IMG/VR virus record: IMGVR_UViG_3300032316_000100
Span: 1-22,285 of that record
Strand: one strand, 5' to 3'
Source: a virus
Length of the DNA: 22,285 nt
The notes below the pieces were generated by a model. That model saw only the letters and a list, made by a program, of their open reading frames with translations. It did no database searches and was not told where the DNA came from. Numbering within the stretch: position 1 is the stretch's first letter; each line of letters opens with the position of its first letter. Both the position numbers and the translations under genes were made by a program. Below, piece after piece: positions 1-6,667 of the stretch.

Positions 1-2076
1 AGTTGAGTTAGGTGGGACTGTAAGATTGTTAGCAGAAGCATTAGACATTTCTACGAGTTTTCCAGCATCTGCTATACCTATAGTATAAGAAGCAGTTTGC
101 GCACTTTGAGCCAATAGAATGTTTACAGCACCATCACTGGCAACTGTTATGCGATTAGAAGCACCTGCACCAATTGCAATACCTTGAGATAAACCTAATG
201 GGCTGTATTCAATATAAGCCATTGGAGTTGAATCAACAAACATTTGTTTCTTAACAGAAGTACCAGTCCAGTCGGCACCAGTGGTATGTCTGTATAGAGA
301 TGTTTTTTCAAATACATTGTTACCAGTAGCACTAGCAGTGATTCTTGAAAGTAATGACTCATTAGTTGCCGTGCCACCAACAGTGGCGCCAATAATATCT
401 ACTTTGTAAATTGGAGTATTTGTTCCAATACCAATATTACCATCGGCATCAACAATAAATGGAGTTGTATCAGAAGCAACATCGTTAACTACAAATGAGT
501 TACCAGTACCGTTGTTTTGAACAGTAAGCGGAACTGTTGTGCCAGAGGTAACTGTAAGTGCAAGGCTAGTTCCAGTAGCAGAACCAAGTATAGGAGTTGT
601 AAGCGTTGGCGAAGTTCCAAATACTAACGCACCAGTACCAGTCTCATCTGACACAACTCCTGCTAATTCAGCAGATGTTGTAGCAGCAAGTGCTGATAAT
701 TTATCTGTAGTAACTACTAGAGTCTTAGATGTTGGTATCGTTGTTCCGTTAACAGATGTTGCTGTAGCCACACCCAACACAGGAGTAACAAGTGTCGGGC
801 TAGTATTCATTACAAATGTAGAACCAGTACCAGTTTGGGCTGCAACGCTAGTTGCTGAGCCAACAGAAGTAATTGGACCAGTTAAGTTGCTAGGAGCAAT
901 TGATGCTGTATCAATATAGTTCTTAGTAGCAGCATCTTGAGCATTTGTAGGTTCACCAAGACCAGTAATCTTGTTGGTTCCCATAGCAAGTGCGCCTGAC
1001 ATTGTGCTACCAGACTTTAATACTACTGTGTCAGAGAAGTTTCCTGTGTCAGCAATAGCAGCAGCAATCTCATCAAGAGTATCAAGAGTTGCAGGAGCAC
1101 CAGCGACTAGATTAGAAATTGCTGTGCCAACATATGCTGTAGTTGCCACTTGAGTAGTATTGGTACCAGCAGTAGCAGTTGGAGCAGTAGGTGTTCCAGT
1201 CAGTGCTGGGCTTGCTAACGGAGCATATGTGCTTGCTGCTGTAGCGGTTGCTAATTTAGAATCTAACTGAGTCTGAATAGCAGAAGTTACACCATCAACA
1301 TATCCAATTTCAGTTGCTGAAACTGTTGATGATATTCCTAGTTTTGTCCAGTCAATTGCAGCAGCAGTGTTAATCTTTGCATTTGTAATTGTGTCGTTTG
1401 TTATATCCGCATTTACGACAGCACCAGTAAGATTTAATTTGCTGTAAGCAATTGCGGCAGCAGAGTTAACATCAGCATTTACAATTGTATCATTAGCAAT
1501 CATAGTTGAAGTAACTGTGCCAGTGTCAGTTGTATAGACACCATTAGTTACTGTTGCTGCATTGCCAGTAGTAGAACCAGATGTTCCTGATACGTTACCA
1601 GTTACGTTACCTGTTAGGTTACCAGTAAAGGTTCCTGCGATAGCACCAGTGCCAGTAATGGTTGGACTAGTTAAAGTCTTGTTAGTTAAAGTCTGAGTGT
1701 TGGTTGTACCAACTACAGCACCAGTAGCACCGTGTCCTGTTGTTGCTTCGATGTGGGTGTTGGCTTCACGAAAGTCACGACCAATAGCCATATGACGAAC
1801 ACGAGCACCAGCAGAGTGTGCTTGGCCAGTAGAGCCATCAATATTACGGGTAATAGTTACTGTGTTAGTGCCAGGAGCACTAGGGTAAATAATATCTACA
1901 ATTTCTTCAAGTGCAGTATCTGGATCAATAACTACCGTAAAGGTTTCACCCACAGCAGGCGTGACTGAACCTAACAATGCGGATGCGCTATTGAGAACCA
2001 TACTTGATGCTGACGAATTAAGTGGAGCAGTAAGTGTGGTTTCTTGGGAAGTGGACAGGTATTTGCGAGTTGTCAT
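1..2076 (-). CDS. Tail fibre / receptor-binding protein, 3' end beyond window
   Basis: I translated 692 codons from ATG at 2076 to the window edge without a stop, so the C-terminus is missing. A GAGG ribosome site precedes the ATG, two TAA codons of the upstream gene lie just before it, and the gap is 3 bp. Residues 1-110 form a possible virion-attachment region containing GSTGQAHSAGARV. Residues 125-180 carry short TGN-type repeats (NLTGNVTGNVSG). Residues 197-250 hold two related copies (NADVNSAAAIAYSKL and NAKINTAAAIDWTKL). Residues 285-320 and 357-390 are fibre-type modules (MSGALAMGTNKITGLGEPTN, DAATKNYID). Residues 426-505 repeat SPTLxTPxLG. The visible end (AGKLVEMSNASANNLTVPPN) resembles a shaft-tip region common in phage fibres. 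Low-complexity Ala/Thr/Gly/Val composition fits a trimeric beta-structured fibre. The fibre role is well supported; the receptor is unknown. Confidence 0.85.
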   Translation of the reverse strand, partial: MTTRKYLSTSQETTLTAPLNSSASSMVLNSASALLGSVTPAVGETFTVVIDPDTALEEIVDIIYPSAPGTNTVTITRNIDGSTGQAHSAGARVRHMAIGRDFREANTHIEATTGHGATGAVVGTTNTQTLTNKTLTSPTITGTGAIAGTFTGNLTGNVTGNVSGTSGSTTGNAATVTNGVYTTDTGTVTSTMIANDTIVNADVNSAAAIAYSKLNLTGAVVNADITNDTITNAKINTAAAIDWTKLGISSTVSATEIGYVDGVTSAIQTQLDSKLATATAASTYAPLASPALTGTPTAPTATAGTNTTQVATTAYVGTAISNLVAGAPATLDTLDEIAAAIADTGNFSDTVVLKSGSTMSGALAMGTNKITGLGEPTNAQDAATKNYIDTASIAPSNLTGPITSVGSATSVAAQTGTGSTFVMNTSPTLVTPVLGVATATSVNGTTIPTSKTLVVTTDKLSALAATTSAELAGVVSDETGTGALVFGTSPTLTTPILGSATGTSLALTVTSGTTVPLTVQNNGTGNSFVVNDVASDTTPFIVDADGNIGIGTNTPIYKVDIIGATVGGTATNESLLSRITASATGNNVFEKTSLYRHTTGADWTGTSVKKQMFVDSTPMAYIEYSPLGLSQGIAIGAGASNRITVASDGAVNILLAQSAQTASYTIGIADAGKLVEMSNASANNLTVPPNST
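1594..1629 (-). repeat. Three tandem 12-bp repeats in the fibre gene
   Basis: On the + strand, three 12-bp units (GTTACCAGTTAC, GTTACCTGTTAG, GTTACCAGTAAA) lie end to end. They encode the TGNLTGNVTGN-type fibre repeats. Such units can gain or lose copies by slippage and change shaft length. Confidence 0.7.
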
Positions 2077-2079
2077 TTA

Positions 2080-2985
2080 TTAGTACCTCGTGTAATGGAC
2101 GCGGATTGGATAAACATCACGAAGTTTTTTGCTTTCTTCGTTAAGGCGTTGCTGGTATAGAGCAAGTAAGAATCGGGTTGTAGAAGCACCAGAGCCATAT
2201 TGAATCTTGCTGTCTGCTTGATCTGCTTCCGCAGAAGAATAATTAAGACGACCTGGGTCAATGAATGACGCTAAACGATAAGCAGCACCATAGATGATTA
2301 CATCTCTAGCAGATGAAGGAAGTCCGGTGACAGTTTCAAACACAGCAGAACTTGCTTGACCTGTTAATGTAGAAGGTTTCTTAGTGTAATAAATTTGAAC
2401 TGTACGACCAGCTTCAATGCGATCATAGATTGAAACAGTATTACCGGTTGTAAATGAAGTAGAGTTTGCAAGAGGATCATGACGCCATCCTTTAACTGGT
2501 AACCATTCTTCTGTCGGGCCTATTGTTTTATATGACACGTATAAAATAGTTTCAACCTCAGCAGGAACTGAGTATGCTGTCTTTACTGAATTGTATGTAA
2601 ATGTATGTACGCCAACACCATAAAGTGTTGGAAATACTGCGTCAATAGTATCGTTGATAGCACGCTTTACAGAAGCACGAGGAAATGTTGGAGCAACTGT
2701 TACTTTTGTGTTGGTCACATGAACAGCAGGAGTAGTGCCGTTGTAGCCTCTACCGTACGGGGCTATTGTAGCGGTAGAGCCAACACGGTCATAACTATCT
2801 AGCCAGATTAACTCATCTTCAATTTCGATAGAACCTTTGCCAATATTTTCAACGCTACCAAAGTTAAGAGTCAACCCAGTACTGGTAACATCTTGAGTCA
2901 AGTGAGTAGTGCGGTCTTGCCTTAACGTATAGCCAGATAGATTGAGGATAACCTCATCTACCATATTAGCATAAGTTGTTGTCAT
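2080..2985 (-). CDS. Probable neck / head-tail adaptor-type virion protein
   Basis: 301 residues from the ATG at 2985. An in-frame ATG at 2991 would add two residues, but AAGGTGG sits about 7 bases before 2985 and only about 2 before 2991, so 2985 is the better start. Residues 1-20 (MTTTYANMVDEVILNLSGYT) look like an N-terminal helix. Residues 30-100 are a beta-rich module with SIEIEDELIWLDS and APYGRGYNGT then H and TVAPTFPR. Residues 102-122 (PRASVKRAINDTIDAVFP) form an amphipathic helix. The protein lies between the small capsid-region genes and the fibre, where a neck or tail adaptor is expected, and I recall similar proteins in actinobacterial phages. It could instead be a tail-tube or baseplate component. 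Its stop is followed by a second in-frame TAA before the fibre start. Confidence 0.6.
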   Translation of the reverse strand: MTTTYANMVDEVILNLSGYTLRQDRTTHLTQDVTSTGLTLNFGSVENIGKGSIEIEDELIWLDSYDRVGSTATIAPYGRGYNGTTPAVHVTNTKVTVAPTFPRASVKRAINDTIDAVFPTLYGVGVHTFTYNSVKTAYSVPAEVETILYVSYKTIGPTEEWLPVKGWRHDPLANSTSFTTGNTVSIYDRIEAGRTVQIYYTKKPSTLTGQASSAVFETVTGLPSSARDVIIYGAAYRLASFIDPGRLNYSSAEADQADSKIQYGSGASTTRFLLALYQQRLNEESKKLRDVYPIRVHYTRY

Positions 2986-3017
2986 TACCATTCCACCTTA
3001 TCTAGCCCGACTGCCAT
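2985..3017 (-). CDS. Possible 10-codon minigene coupled to the adaptor gene
   Basis: An ATG at 3017 lies 6 bases after a strong AAGGAG ribosome site and opens a 10-codon frame (MAVGLDKVEW) that ends in TAA. That TAA overlaps the adaptor ATG as TAATG, the same junction used by many real genes here. It may be a leader peptide that feeds ribosomes to the adaptor gene, or the remnant of a longer gene. The DNA layout is plain; the biological role is inference. Confidence 0.35.
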   Translation of the reverse strand: MAVGLDKVEW

Positions 3018-3043
3018 GTGTTACTCCTTAATTAGTGTACGAA

Positions 3044-3412
3044 TTACTTAAACTTTGAACCAGGACGGCCCTTTTCATTCTTTTTAGCAGTTGCCATAGT
3101 CCCTGTTGGGCCGTACTTAGCCTTTGCTGCAGCAAGACGATCAGCGCCATACATACGGCGTACACCTTCTTGGAACTCACGAGCAGCACCACCTGCTGTT
3201 GAACCATTTACTCCTGCAAGTTTTAGAGCATTTGTCATGCCCATTCTTTTAATATCATTAATTGTAGACTGTCTAACGTTGCCAACTAGGGCGTCGCCTG
3301 ACATGCCTTTTCCTCCACCTTTAGGAAGTTTTCCTGCTGGAAGTTTTGCGACCTTCTTCTTTGGGCCGCCGCCTTCGATTTGATTTGCTCTTATTGCCAT
3401 TTTATTTACCAT
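3044..3412 (-). CDS. Small Lys/Gly-rich basic protein, paralogue of the protein at 19605-19988
   Basis: 122 residues from ATG 3412, or 118 from ATG 3400. The first start has AAGG about 5 bases upstream and overlaps the preceding gene by 7 bp; the second matches the start context of its paralogue (AAATAAAATGGCA). I cannot decide between them. Residues 12-36 are Gly/Lys/Pro-rich and unlikely to be folded. Residues 48-98 contain RQSTINDIKRMGMTNAL and QEGVRRMYGADRLAAAK, matching the small protein that follows the terminase. The Lys-rich tail ends at residue 122. High positive charge suggests nucleic-acid contact or a virion-associated role. The function is unknown. It is the last of five consecutive basic proteins and precedes the minigene and adaptor. 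Confidence 0.75.
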   Translation of the reverse strand: MVNKMAIRANQIEGGGPKKKVAKLPAGKLPKGGGKGMSGDALVGNVRQSTINDIKRMGMTNALKLAGVNGSTAGGAAREFQEGVRRMYGADRLAAAKAKYGPTGTMATAKKNEKGRPGSKFK

Positions 3413-3663
3413 TTTACCTTATCTGCCCAATATGCGGCGCTCATTTTTCCTTTGGATATATTCTTAGCATGTCTTGCCTTGAATGATGCTTGTCTTGCTG
3501 TTGGCTTCCTATCACCAGTTACACCTTGTTGACCAAAACGAATCAACTTAATAGTAGATCCTTCTTTGGCTACAACTACATGTGATTTCTTTGGGTGACT
3601 TGGAGTCCGCTTAGGCTTGTTATAACCTGATACTCCTGCCCGAGTTAATCTTGAGTCTTTCAC
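3406..3663 (-). CDS. Small basic hypothetical protein, GTG start
   Basis: 85 residues starting with GTG at 3663, which overlaps the TGA of the preceding gene as GTGA. AAGGA lies about 7 bases upstream, supporting this unusual start. The sequence has many Lys, Arg, Ser and His (KPKRTPSHPKKSHVVV near the N-terminus, then RQASFKARHAKNISKGK, ending AAYWADKVKW). The middle, VVVAKEGSTIKLIRFGQQGV, looks like a short beta-strand pair, and the C-terminal half looks helical. I do not recognise a family with certainty. It sits in a run of basic small genes, so a DNA-binding or capsid-lumen role is possible but unproven. Confidence 0.65.
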   Translation of the reverse strand: MKDSRLTRAGVSGYNKPKRTPSHPKKSHVVVAKEGSTIKLIRFGQQGVTGDRKPTARQASFKARHAKNISKGKMSAAYWADKVKW

Positions 3664-3815
3664 TTCTTTTTCCTTGCTGCTGCATTGTCAACTAGATTTG
3701 GATAAGGGCGACCTGCTGCTTTAGCACGTGCCTTAGCCTTAGCCTTCTGTGCTGGCGTTAAGGGTGTCGATTTCTTTTTAGGATTTGGTTTATCCCAAAA
3801 CGCTTTCTTTTTCAT
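3660..3815 (-). CDS. 51-residue Lys/Ala-rich basic protein
   Basis: I translated this short gene directly: ATG at 3815, TGA at 3660-3662, 51 residues. It begins MKKKAFWDKPNPKKKSTP, continues through an Ala/Lys helix (PAQKAKAKARAKAAGRPYPN) and ends AAARKKK. Roughly a third of the residues are Lys or Arg. Its start overlaps the upstream stop by one base (TAATG), its stop overlaps the next GTG by four bases, and a GAAGAAG purine run precedes the ATG. The coupling on both sides is the main evidence that it is a gene. Function is unknown; the composition is histone-like. Confidence 0.65.
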   Translation of the reverse strand: MKKKAFWDKPNPKKKSTPLTPAQKAKAKARAKAAGRPYPNLVDNAAARKKK

Positions 3816-4048
3816 TACTTCTTCTTGGCCTTAATTTGCTTGCCAGTCTTATCGTCATAACGACGACCCTGTAATAGCGCACCAAGGACTTGTCCCTTTT
3901 GTGCGTCATAATTCTTGTTAGCCGCGTAAGCACGAGCATCAGCGCCTGGATAAATATCGGCACTCTGATTAAATGCTTTTTTCCATGCGCTTGCTGTCTG
4001 TCCGAGTTCTTTAGCCAAGTTATCTAAATATGATGTTTTTTTAGCCAT
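3815..4048 (-). CDS. Small basic hypothetical protein
   Basis: 77 residues, beginning MAKKTSYLDNLAKELGQTAS. The first half is helical (AKELGQTASAWKKAFNQSAD). Residues 35-55 are Tyr/Ala/Asn-rich (GADARAYAANKNYDAQKGQV), and the tail is basic (GRRYDDKTGKQIKAKKK). The ATG overlaps the preceding stop as TAATG, with GGTGG upstream. No family is recognised. It lies third in the run of five basic small genes between the CxxC protein and the adaptor. A minor virion or DNA-condensing protein is a reasonable guess from the neighbours only. Confidence 0.7.
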   Translation of the reverse strand: MAKKTSYLDNLAKELGQTASAWKKAFNQSADIYPGADARAYAANKNYDAQKGQVLGALLQGRRYDDKTGKQIKAKKK

Positions 4049-4218
4049 TAGTACATACCACCAAATAGTCCGCGCTTTGTTGGCTTCTTAGCAGTTTTCT
4101 TAGCAGTCTTTTTAGCAGCAGCCTTCTTCATTGGCTTGCCAGTCTTTTTGGCTTCGGCCTTAGCCATAGCCATACCTTTTGCTGTATAAGCAAATTCCTT
4201 CATTCCTACTTTTGGCAT
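4048..4218 (-). CDS. 56-residue histone H1-like Lys/Ala-rich protein
   Basis: I translated this gene directly: ATG at 4218, TAA at 4048-4050, 56 residues. It starts MPKVGMKEFAYTAKGMAMAK, and its C-terminal half has a repeating Lys/Ala/Thr pattern (KKAAAKKTAKKTAKKPTK) like the tails of histone H1 and bacterial HU-tail or AlgP-type proteins. It ends GLFGGMY. A clear AGTAGGAG ribosome site lies about 8 bases before the start, and both ends are one-base TAATG junctions. The likely role is neutralising DNA charge inside the head or on the injected DNA, which is inference from composition. Because the repeat is simple, the family cannot be assigned. Confidence 0.7.
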   Translation of the reverse strand: MPKVGMKEFAYTAKGMAMAKAEAKKTGKPMKKAAAKKTAKKTAKKPTKRGLFGGMY

Positions 4219-4532
4219 TATATTGCTCCTACTTCTTTGAGTTTAGCGACTGTATTTTTTTGTATTATCTTGCTGTTACCCATGGTGCTAGCATCAAATG
4301 CCTTACCCATGACATCAGAGGCACGACGTGCTTCTTGAATCTTCTTGATAGTTGTTCCAGCAGGTTGAATCCCCTCGGCACGTGCTGCACGATAGGCTTC
4401 TAACTCGCCGTCCCACTTTTTGTTACTTGTCTGCTTCTGAGATGAAGCATCTCCTGAATTCATCTGTAGTCCTAGAATTTTGCATCCAAAGCAACCTTCG
4501 ACATCCTCTGGATGATCTTTTCTATGCCTCAT
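4218..4532 (-). CDS. Small protein with N-terminal His/Cys knuckle
   Basis: 104 residues. The start (MRHRKDHPEDVEGCFGCKI) contains His residues followed by a CxxC pair, which could bind one zinc ion as a minimal knuckle. The rest is helical and polar (WDGELEAYRAARAEGIQPAG, then KIQEARRASDVMGKAFDAS). I recall small proteins of this design in actinobacterial phages, but no experimental role. The ATG overlaps the preceding gene's stop by four bases (ATGA), and the stop overlaps the next ATG by one. Being two genes after the capsid protein suggests a head-completion or other minor virion part. The zinc site is a prediction. Confidence 0.7.
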   Translation of the reverse strand: MRHRKDHPEDVEGCFGCKILGLQMNSGDASSQKQTSNKKWDGELEAYRAARAEGIQPAGTTIKKIQEARRASDVMGKAFDASTMGNSKIIQKNTVAKLKEVGAI

Positions 4533-4780
4533 ATTGTTTCCACCGTGTAACCAGCTGCCTCAAGGCTTGCTTTCTCTCCTGCGCTAACTTCATATGAATA
4601 TCCCCCGATATAGGCAGCATCTGCCTCTGCGATCTCTTCACTTGAAGGAAAACGGGTTTCATAGTAAACTCCGTCTATCTTCAAGACTGTGACGCCTCTT
4701 ACAAGCCTGAAACGGCTGAATAAGCGACCCTCACCCGCAGGGCCTTCGCTTACTGTGGGTGTTGTGAATTTGAATGTCAT
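4529..4780 (-). CDS. Small hypothetical protein following the capsid gene
   Basis: 83 residues preceded by a near-perfect TTAGGAGG ribosome site. The sequence starts MTFKFTTPTVSEGPAGEGRL and continues with beta-type segments (RLVRGVTVLKIDGVYYETRF), an acidic helix (PSSEEIAEADAAYIGG) and a final EVSAGEKASLEAAGYTVETI. It is the first gene after the post-capsid hairpin and is read together with the next gene through an ATGA overlap. Similar short proteins occur near head genes of actinobacterial phages as I remember them. The function is unknown; a head-tail connector or capsid accessory protein is possible. Confidence 0.7.
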   Translation of the reverse strand: MTFKFTTPTVSEGPAGEGRLFSRFRLVRGVTVLKIDGVYYETRFPSSEEIAEADAAYIGGYSYEVSAGEKASLEAAGYTVETI

Positions 4781-4809
4781 ATAGCCTCCTAAGCCGTTTT
4801 ATGGATAGA

Positions 4810-4827
4810 GCAGGGGTTTCCCCCTGC
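4810..4827 (-). promoter_or_regulatory. RNA hairpin after the major capsid gene
   Basis: On the minus strand GCAGGGG-GAAA-CCCCTGC forms a 7-bp GC-rich stem with a GNRA-type tetraloop, 23 bases after the capsid stop. No U-run follows (TCTATCC), so it is a poor intrinsic terminator. It more likely stabilises the capsid mRNA 3' end or partly attenuates transcription into the small genes. Confidence 0.5.
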
Positions 4828-4849
4828 CCCACCCATCTAATTACTTAGA

Positions 4850-6037
4850 TTATGGACGAACTGATGAAGCAGTTTCAATGCGGTATAGCGCATCTTGACG
4901 GAATACAGACCAGTTGATGATACCGTGCCAGCCGACTGGGCGGAAACGGTTCAACTTGTCTACAACGTTACCAAACTCAATGCTTGGTTCCTTCCATACT
5001 GCTTCAGCAAGTGCTTGCTGTCCTAGTACGTAAGTGTTGTAAACACGTGCCTTTGGAGTAACTGTAAGTGTGTTTGTTCCAACAGTTCCTGAGTTAGCAA
5101 CAGACACTGTGAATGTAGTGTTTGTTGCACCAACTTCAATTGCTGTAATCAAAGCACCTGAACCTACGTTAGTACCAGAGATTGCATCTCCTACCTCAGC
5201 AAGACCACCGAATGCAGCATTTGCTGCAACGATTGTGAATGCACCTGAAGCACCGCTTACTGCAGAAGCAGTAGCAAGTGCTGTTAGAGCACCACCTGAG
5301 ATTGAGTTAGTCATGCGTGGTGTCTCGATAAAACGGACACCTTCCCATGCGCCTAGTTCACCAGCAAATAGTGGACCAGCATTTTGGTACTCATGTGGTG
5401 TACGCCAGATGTTGTTACCTGTCTCTGTGCGTAGGTCGTGTGAAACTTCTGGGTGGATGTATGAAACATACATTCCGCCACGTGGGACAACGTTTGAAGC
5501 GCGTAACTTTGTTACAGCAAAACGAACATCGCGGCCCTTGAATGTGTCTGTTGCTACAATTGTTGACTTAGCAGCAGTTGTTGAAAGTGCACCAGCGGAT
5601 TCGCGGATGACGTTTGTACCTGCATCAAGAATAGCAGCAACACCATTGTCTAGTGTAGTTGCCATGTTGAATGCGACTGCGTTAGCAATCCATGGGTCAA
5701 CATCAGCAAGTGACATAAGTGACAACTTGCGTGTTGGAAGTACTACGCGACCTAGTTCTGTCTGTGCGACATCTAGTGTTGTAGTTGCTGGTAGTGCTAC
5801 TGCATCTGGGTCTACAGTTTCATCAAGTGTTGCACCAGCAATTGTGGTGTCAGCAATATCGTTGTGAAACTGGAAACGGATTGAAGAACCATCGTGGGTT
5901 TTGCTTCCAATCTTCTTGTCCGCAATTGCGCGGAACTGTGGTGTTGAACGCAAGTTGAGTTCAATCAACTTGTCATACGCCATAGTTACAAGATTGGAAC
6001 CTAACCCAGAGGTTGAAGTTGAAAAGACATCGGCCAT
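4850..6037 (-). CDS. Major capsid protein, N4-gp56 family (HK97 fold)
   Basis: 395 residues with a strong AAAGGAGG site 9 bases before the ATG. Family-like blocks are an N-terminal AYDKLIELNLRSTPQFRAIA (20-39), PTRKLSLMSLADVDPWIANA (101-120), GGMYVSYIHPEVSHDLRTE (187-205), AGELGAWEGVRFIETPRM (225-242), YNTYVLGQQAL (333-343) and VGWHGIINWSVFRQDALYRI near the C-terminus. These match my memory of the N4-gp56-type capsid family, which builds the icosahedral shell. Residues about 243-328 look inserted between the FIETPRM and YNTYVLG blocks. This insert is Gly/Ala/Thr/Val-rich with a beta pattern (VGDAISGTNVGSGALITAIE) and could be an outward-facing domain. The scaffold gene directly precedes it. 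Confidence 0.9.
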   Translation of the reverse strand: MADVFSTSTSGLGSNLVTMAYDKLIELNLRSTPQFRAIADKKIGSKTHDGSSIRFQFHNDIADTTIAGATLDETVDPDAVALPATTTLDVAQTELGRVVLPTRKLSLMSLADVDPWIANAVAFNMATTLDNGVAAILDAGTNVIRESAGALSTTAAKSTIVATDTFKGRDVRFAVTKLRASNVVPRGGMYVSYIHPEVSHDLRTETGNNIWRTPHEYQNAGPLFAGELGAWEGVRFIETPRMTNSISGGALTALATASAVSGASGAFTIVAANAAFGGLAEVGDAISGTNVGSGALITAIEVGATNTTFTVSVANSGTVGTNTLTVTPKARVYNTYVLGQQALAEAVWKEPSIEFGNVVDKLNRFRPVGWHGIINWSVFRQDALYRIETASSVRP

Positions 6038-6065
6038 TTGGCGATGCCTCCTTTCTGGTTAGTAT

Positions 6066-6083
6066 GCGGTTTTTATTGACCGC
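6066..6083 (-). promoter_or_regulatory. Small hairpin across the scaffold stop codon
   Basis: GCGGT-CAATAAAA-ACCGC (minus strand) is a 5-bp stem whose loop contains the scaffold TAA. It lies 16-30 bases before the strong capsid ribosome site. It could tune scaffold-to-capsid translation. The stem is short, so chance is a fair alternative. Confidence 0.25.
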
Positions 6084-6549
6084 TGAGAATGGATATAATT
6101 TCTTCCTCAGATGAGGCATTTGCAATTAATCGCTCAATGTCTTCTGAATAAGCGGGAGTATCAGCCGTTTGAGTAACAGAATCCTGTTGCTGTAAAGCAC
6201 GTAGGTTCTCTCTATCAACTGATTTTTCTTCACTAGGCGTGTACCCAATTAAGTCGCCATTTTCTAACAGCCAGTTATTAACTGACTCTGCATCAATGGC
6301 ATCTAAGTCCTTTAGGACAAGACGGGCAGCCTTAGTATTGACTCCTTTTGATTCTAGGATTTCTTTGACAGTGCGTTCATTGGTTTCACGAGAGAACTTC
6401 GCTAGTTGTTCTTCAAGTTCCTTGATACGCTTTTCATCTGCTCGTTTGGCTTTACGCAGGTTAGCGATACCATTGTCGTCATACGAGTGAGAACGATTTA
6501 AATTGTCGTTCTCTAGATTGTCATCTTCCCAGTATTGTTCGTTGCTCAT
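6073..6549 (-). CDS. Probable capsid scaffolding protein
   Basis: 158 residues, highly charged and lacking Cys. The N-terminus is acidic and Asn-rich (SNEQYWEDDNLENDNLNRS). Residues 30-68 form a coiled coil (KRADEKRIKELEEQLAKF). Residues 69-100 look globular and helical. The C-terminus is an acidic helix (SEDIERLIANASSEEEIISI). Size, coiled coil and position immediately before the capsid gene fit a scaffold that organises procapsid assembly through its C-terminal helix. AAGGG lies about 9 bases before the ATG. It follows the largest gap inside the late block. Assignment is by architecture and position, not by a sequence signature. Confidence 0.75.
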   Translation of the reverse strand: MSNEQYWEDDNLENDNLNRSHSYDDNGIANLRKAKRADEKRIKELEEQLAKFSRETNERTVKEILESKGVNTKAARLVLKDLDAIDAESVNNWLLENGDLIGYTPSEEKSVDRENLRALQQQDSVTQTADTPAYSEDIERLIANASSEEEIISILSGQ

Positions 6550-6667
6550 GCAACATCACCCTTCATTAGTAGTTAGCGCAGACCACAACCACATAAGGGG
6601 ATACTTAGTTGGCTTCTGCTACCAGACTTTTACGCCTGACGGGGCTGGTGTGTCCGTCTAGGGATTC
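6550..6667 (-). other. 118-bp gap before scaffold and capsid genes
   Basis: This is the longest non-coding stretch inside the late block. On the minus strand a hairpin GACGG-(11 nt)-CCGTC lies at 6638-6658, without a U-run. I found no convincing -35/-10 pair. It may mark an mRNA processing site or a separate expression unit for the two most abundant procapsid proteins. Confidence 0.35.

Noticed and set aside
539-1153. Plus-strand open frames rich in Val/Ala/Pro over the fibre gene
   Set aside because: They mirror the Thr/Ala/Gly codons of the minus-strand fibre, which is open for all 692 codons and has recognisable fibre modules.
5070-5867. A 265-codon plus-strand frame opposite the capsid gene
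   Set aside because: It is antisense to a clearly recognised capsid protein, has no ribosome site and encodes a Val/Ala/Ser-rich mirror of that gene.
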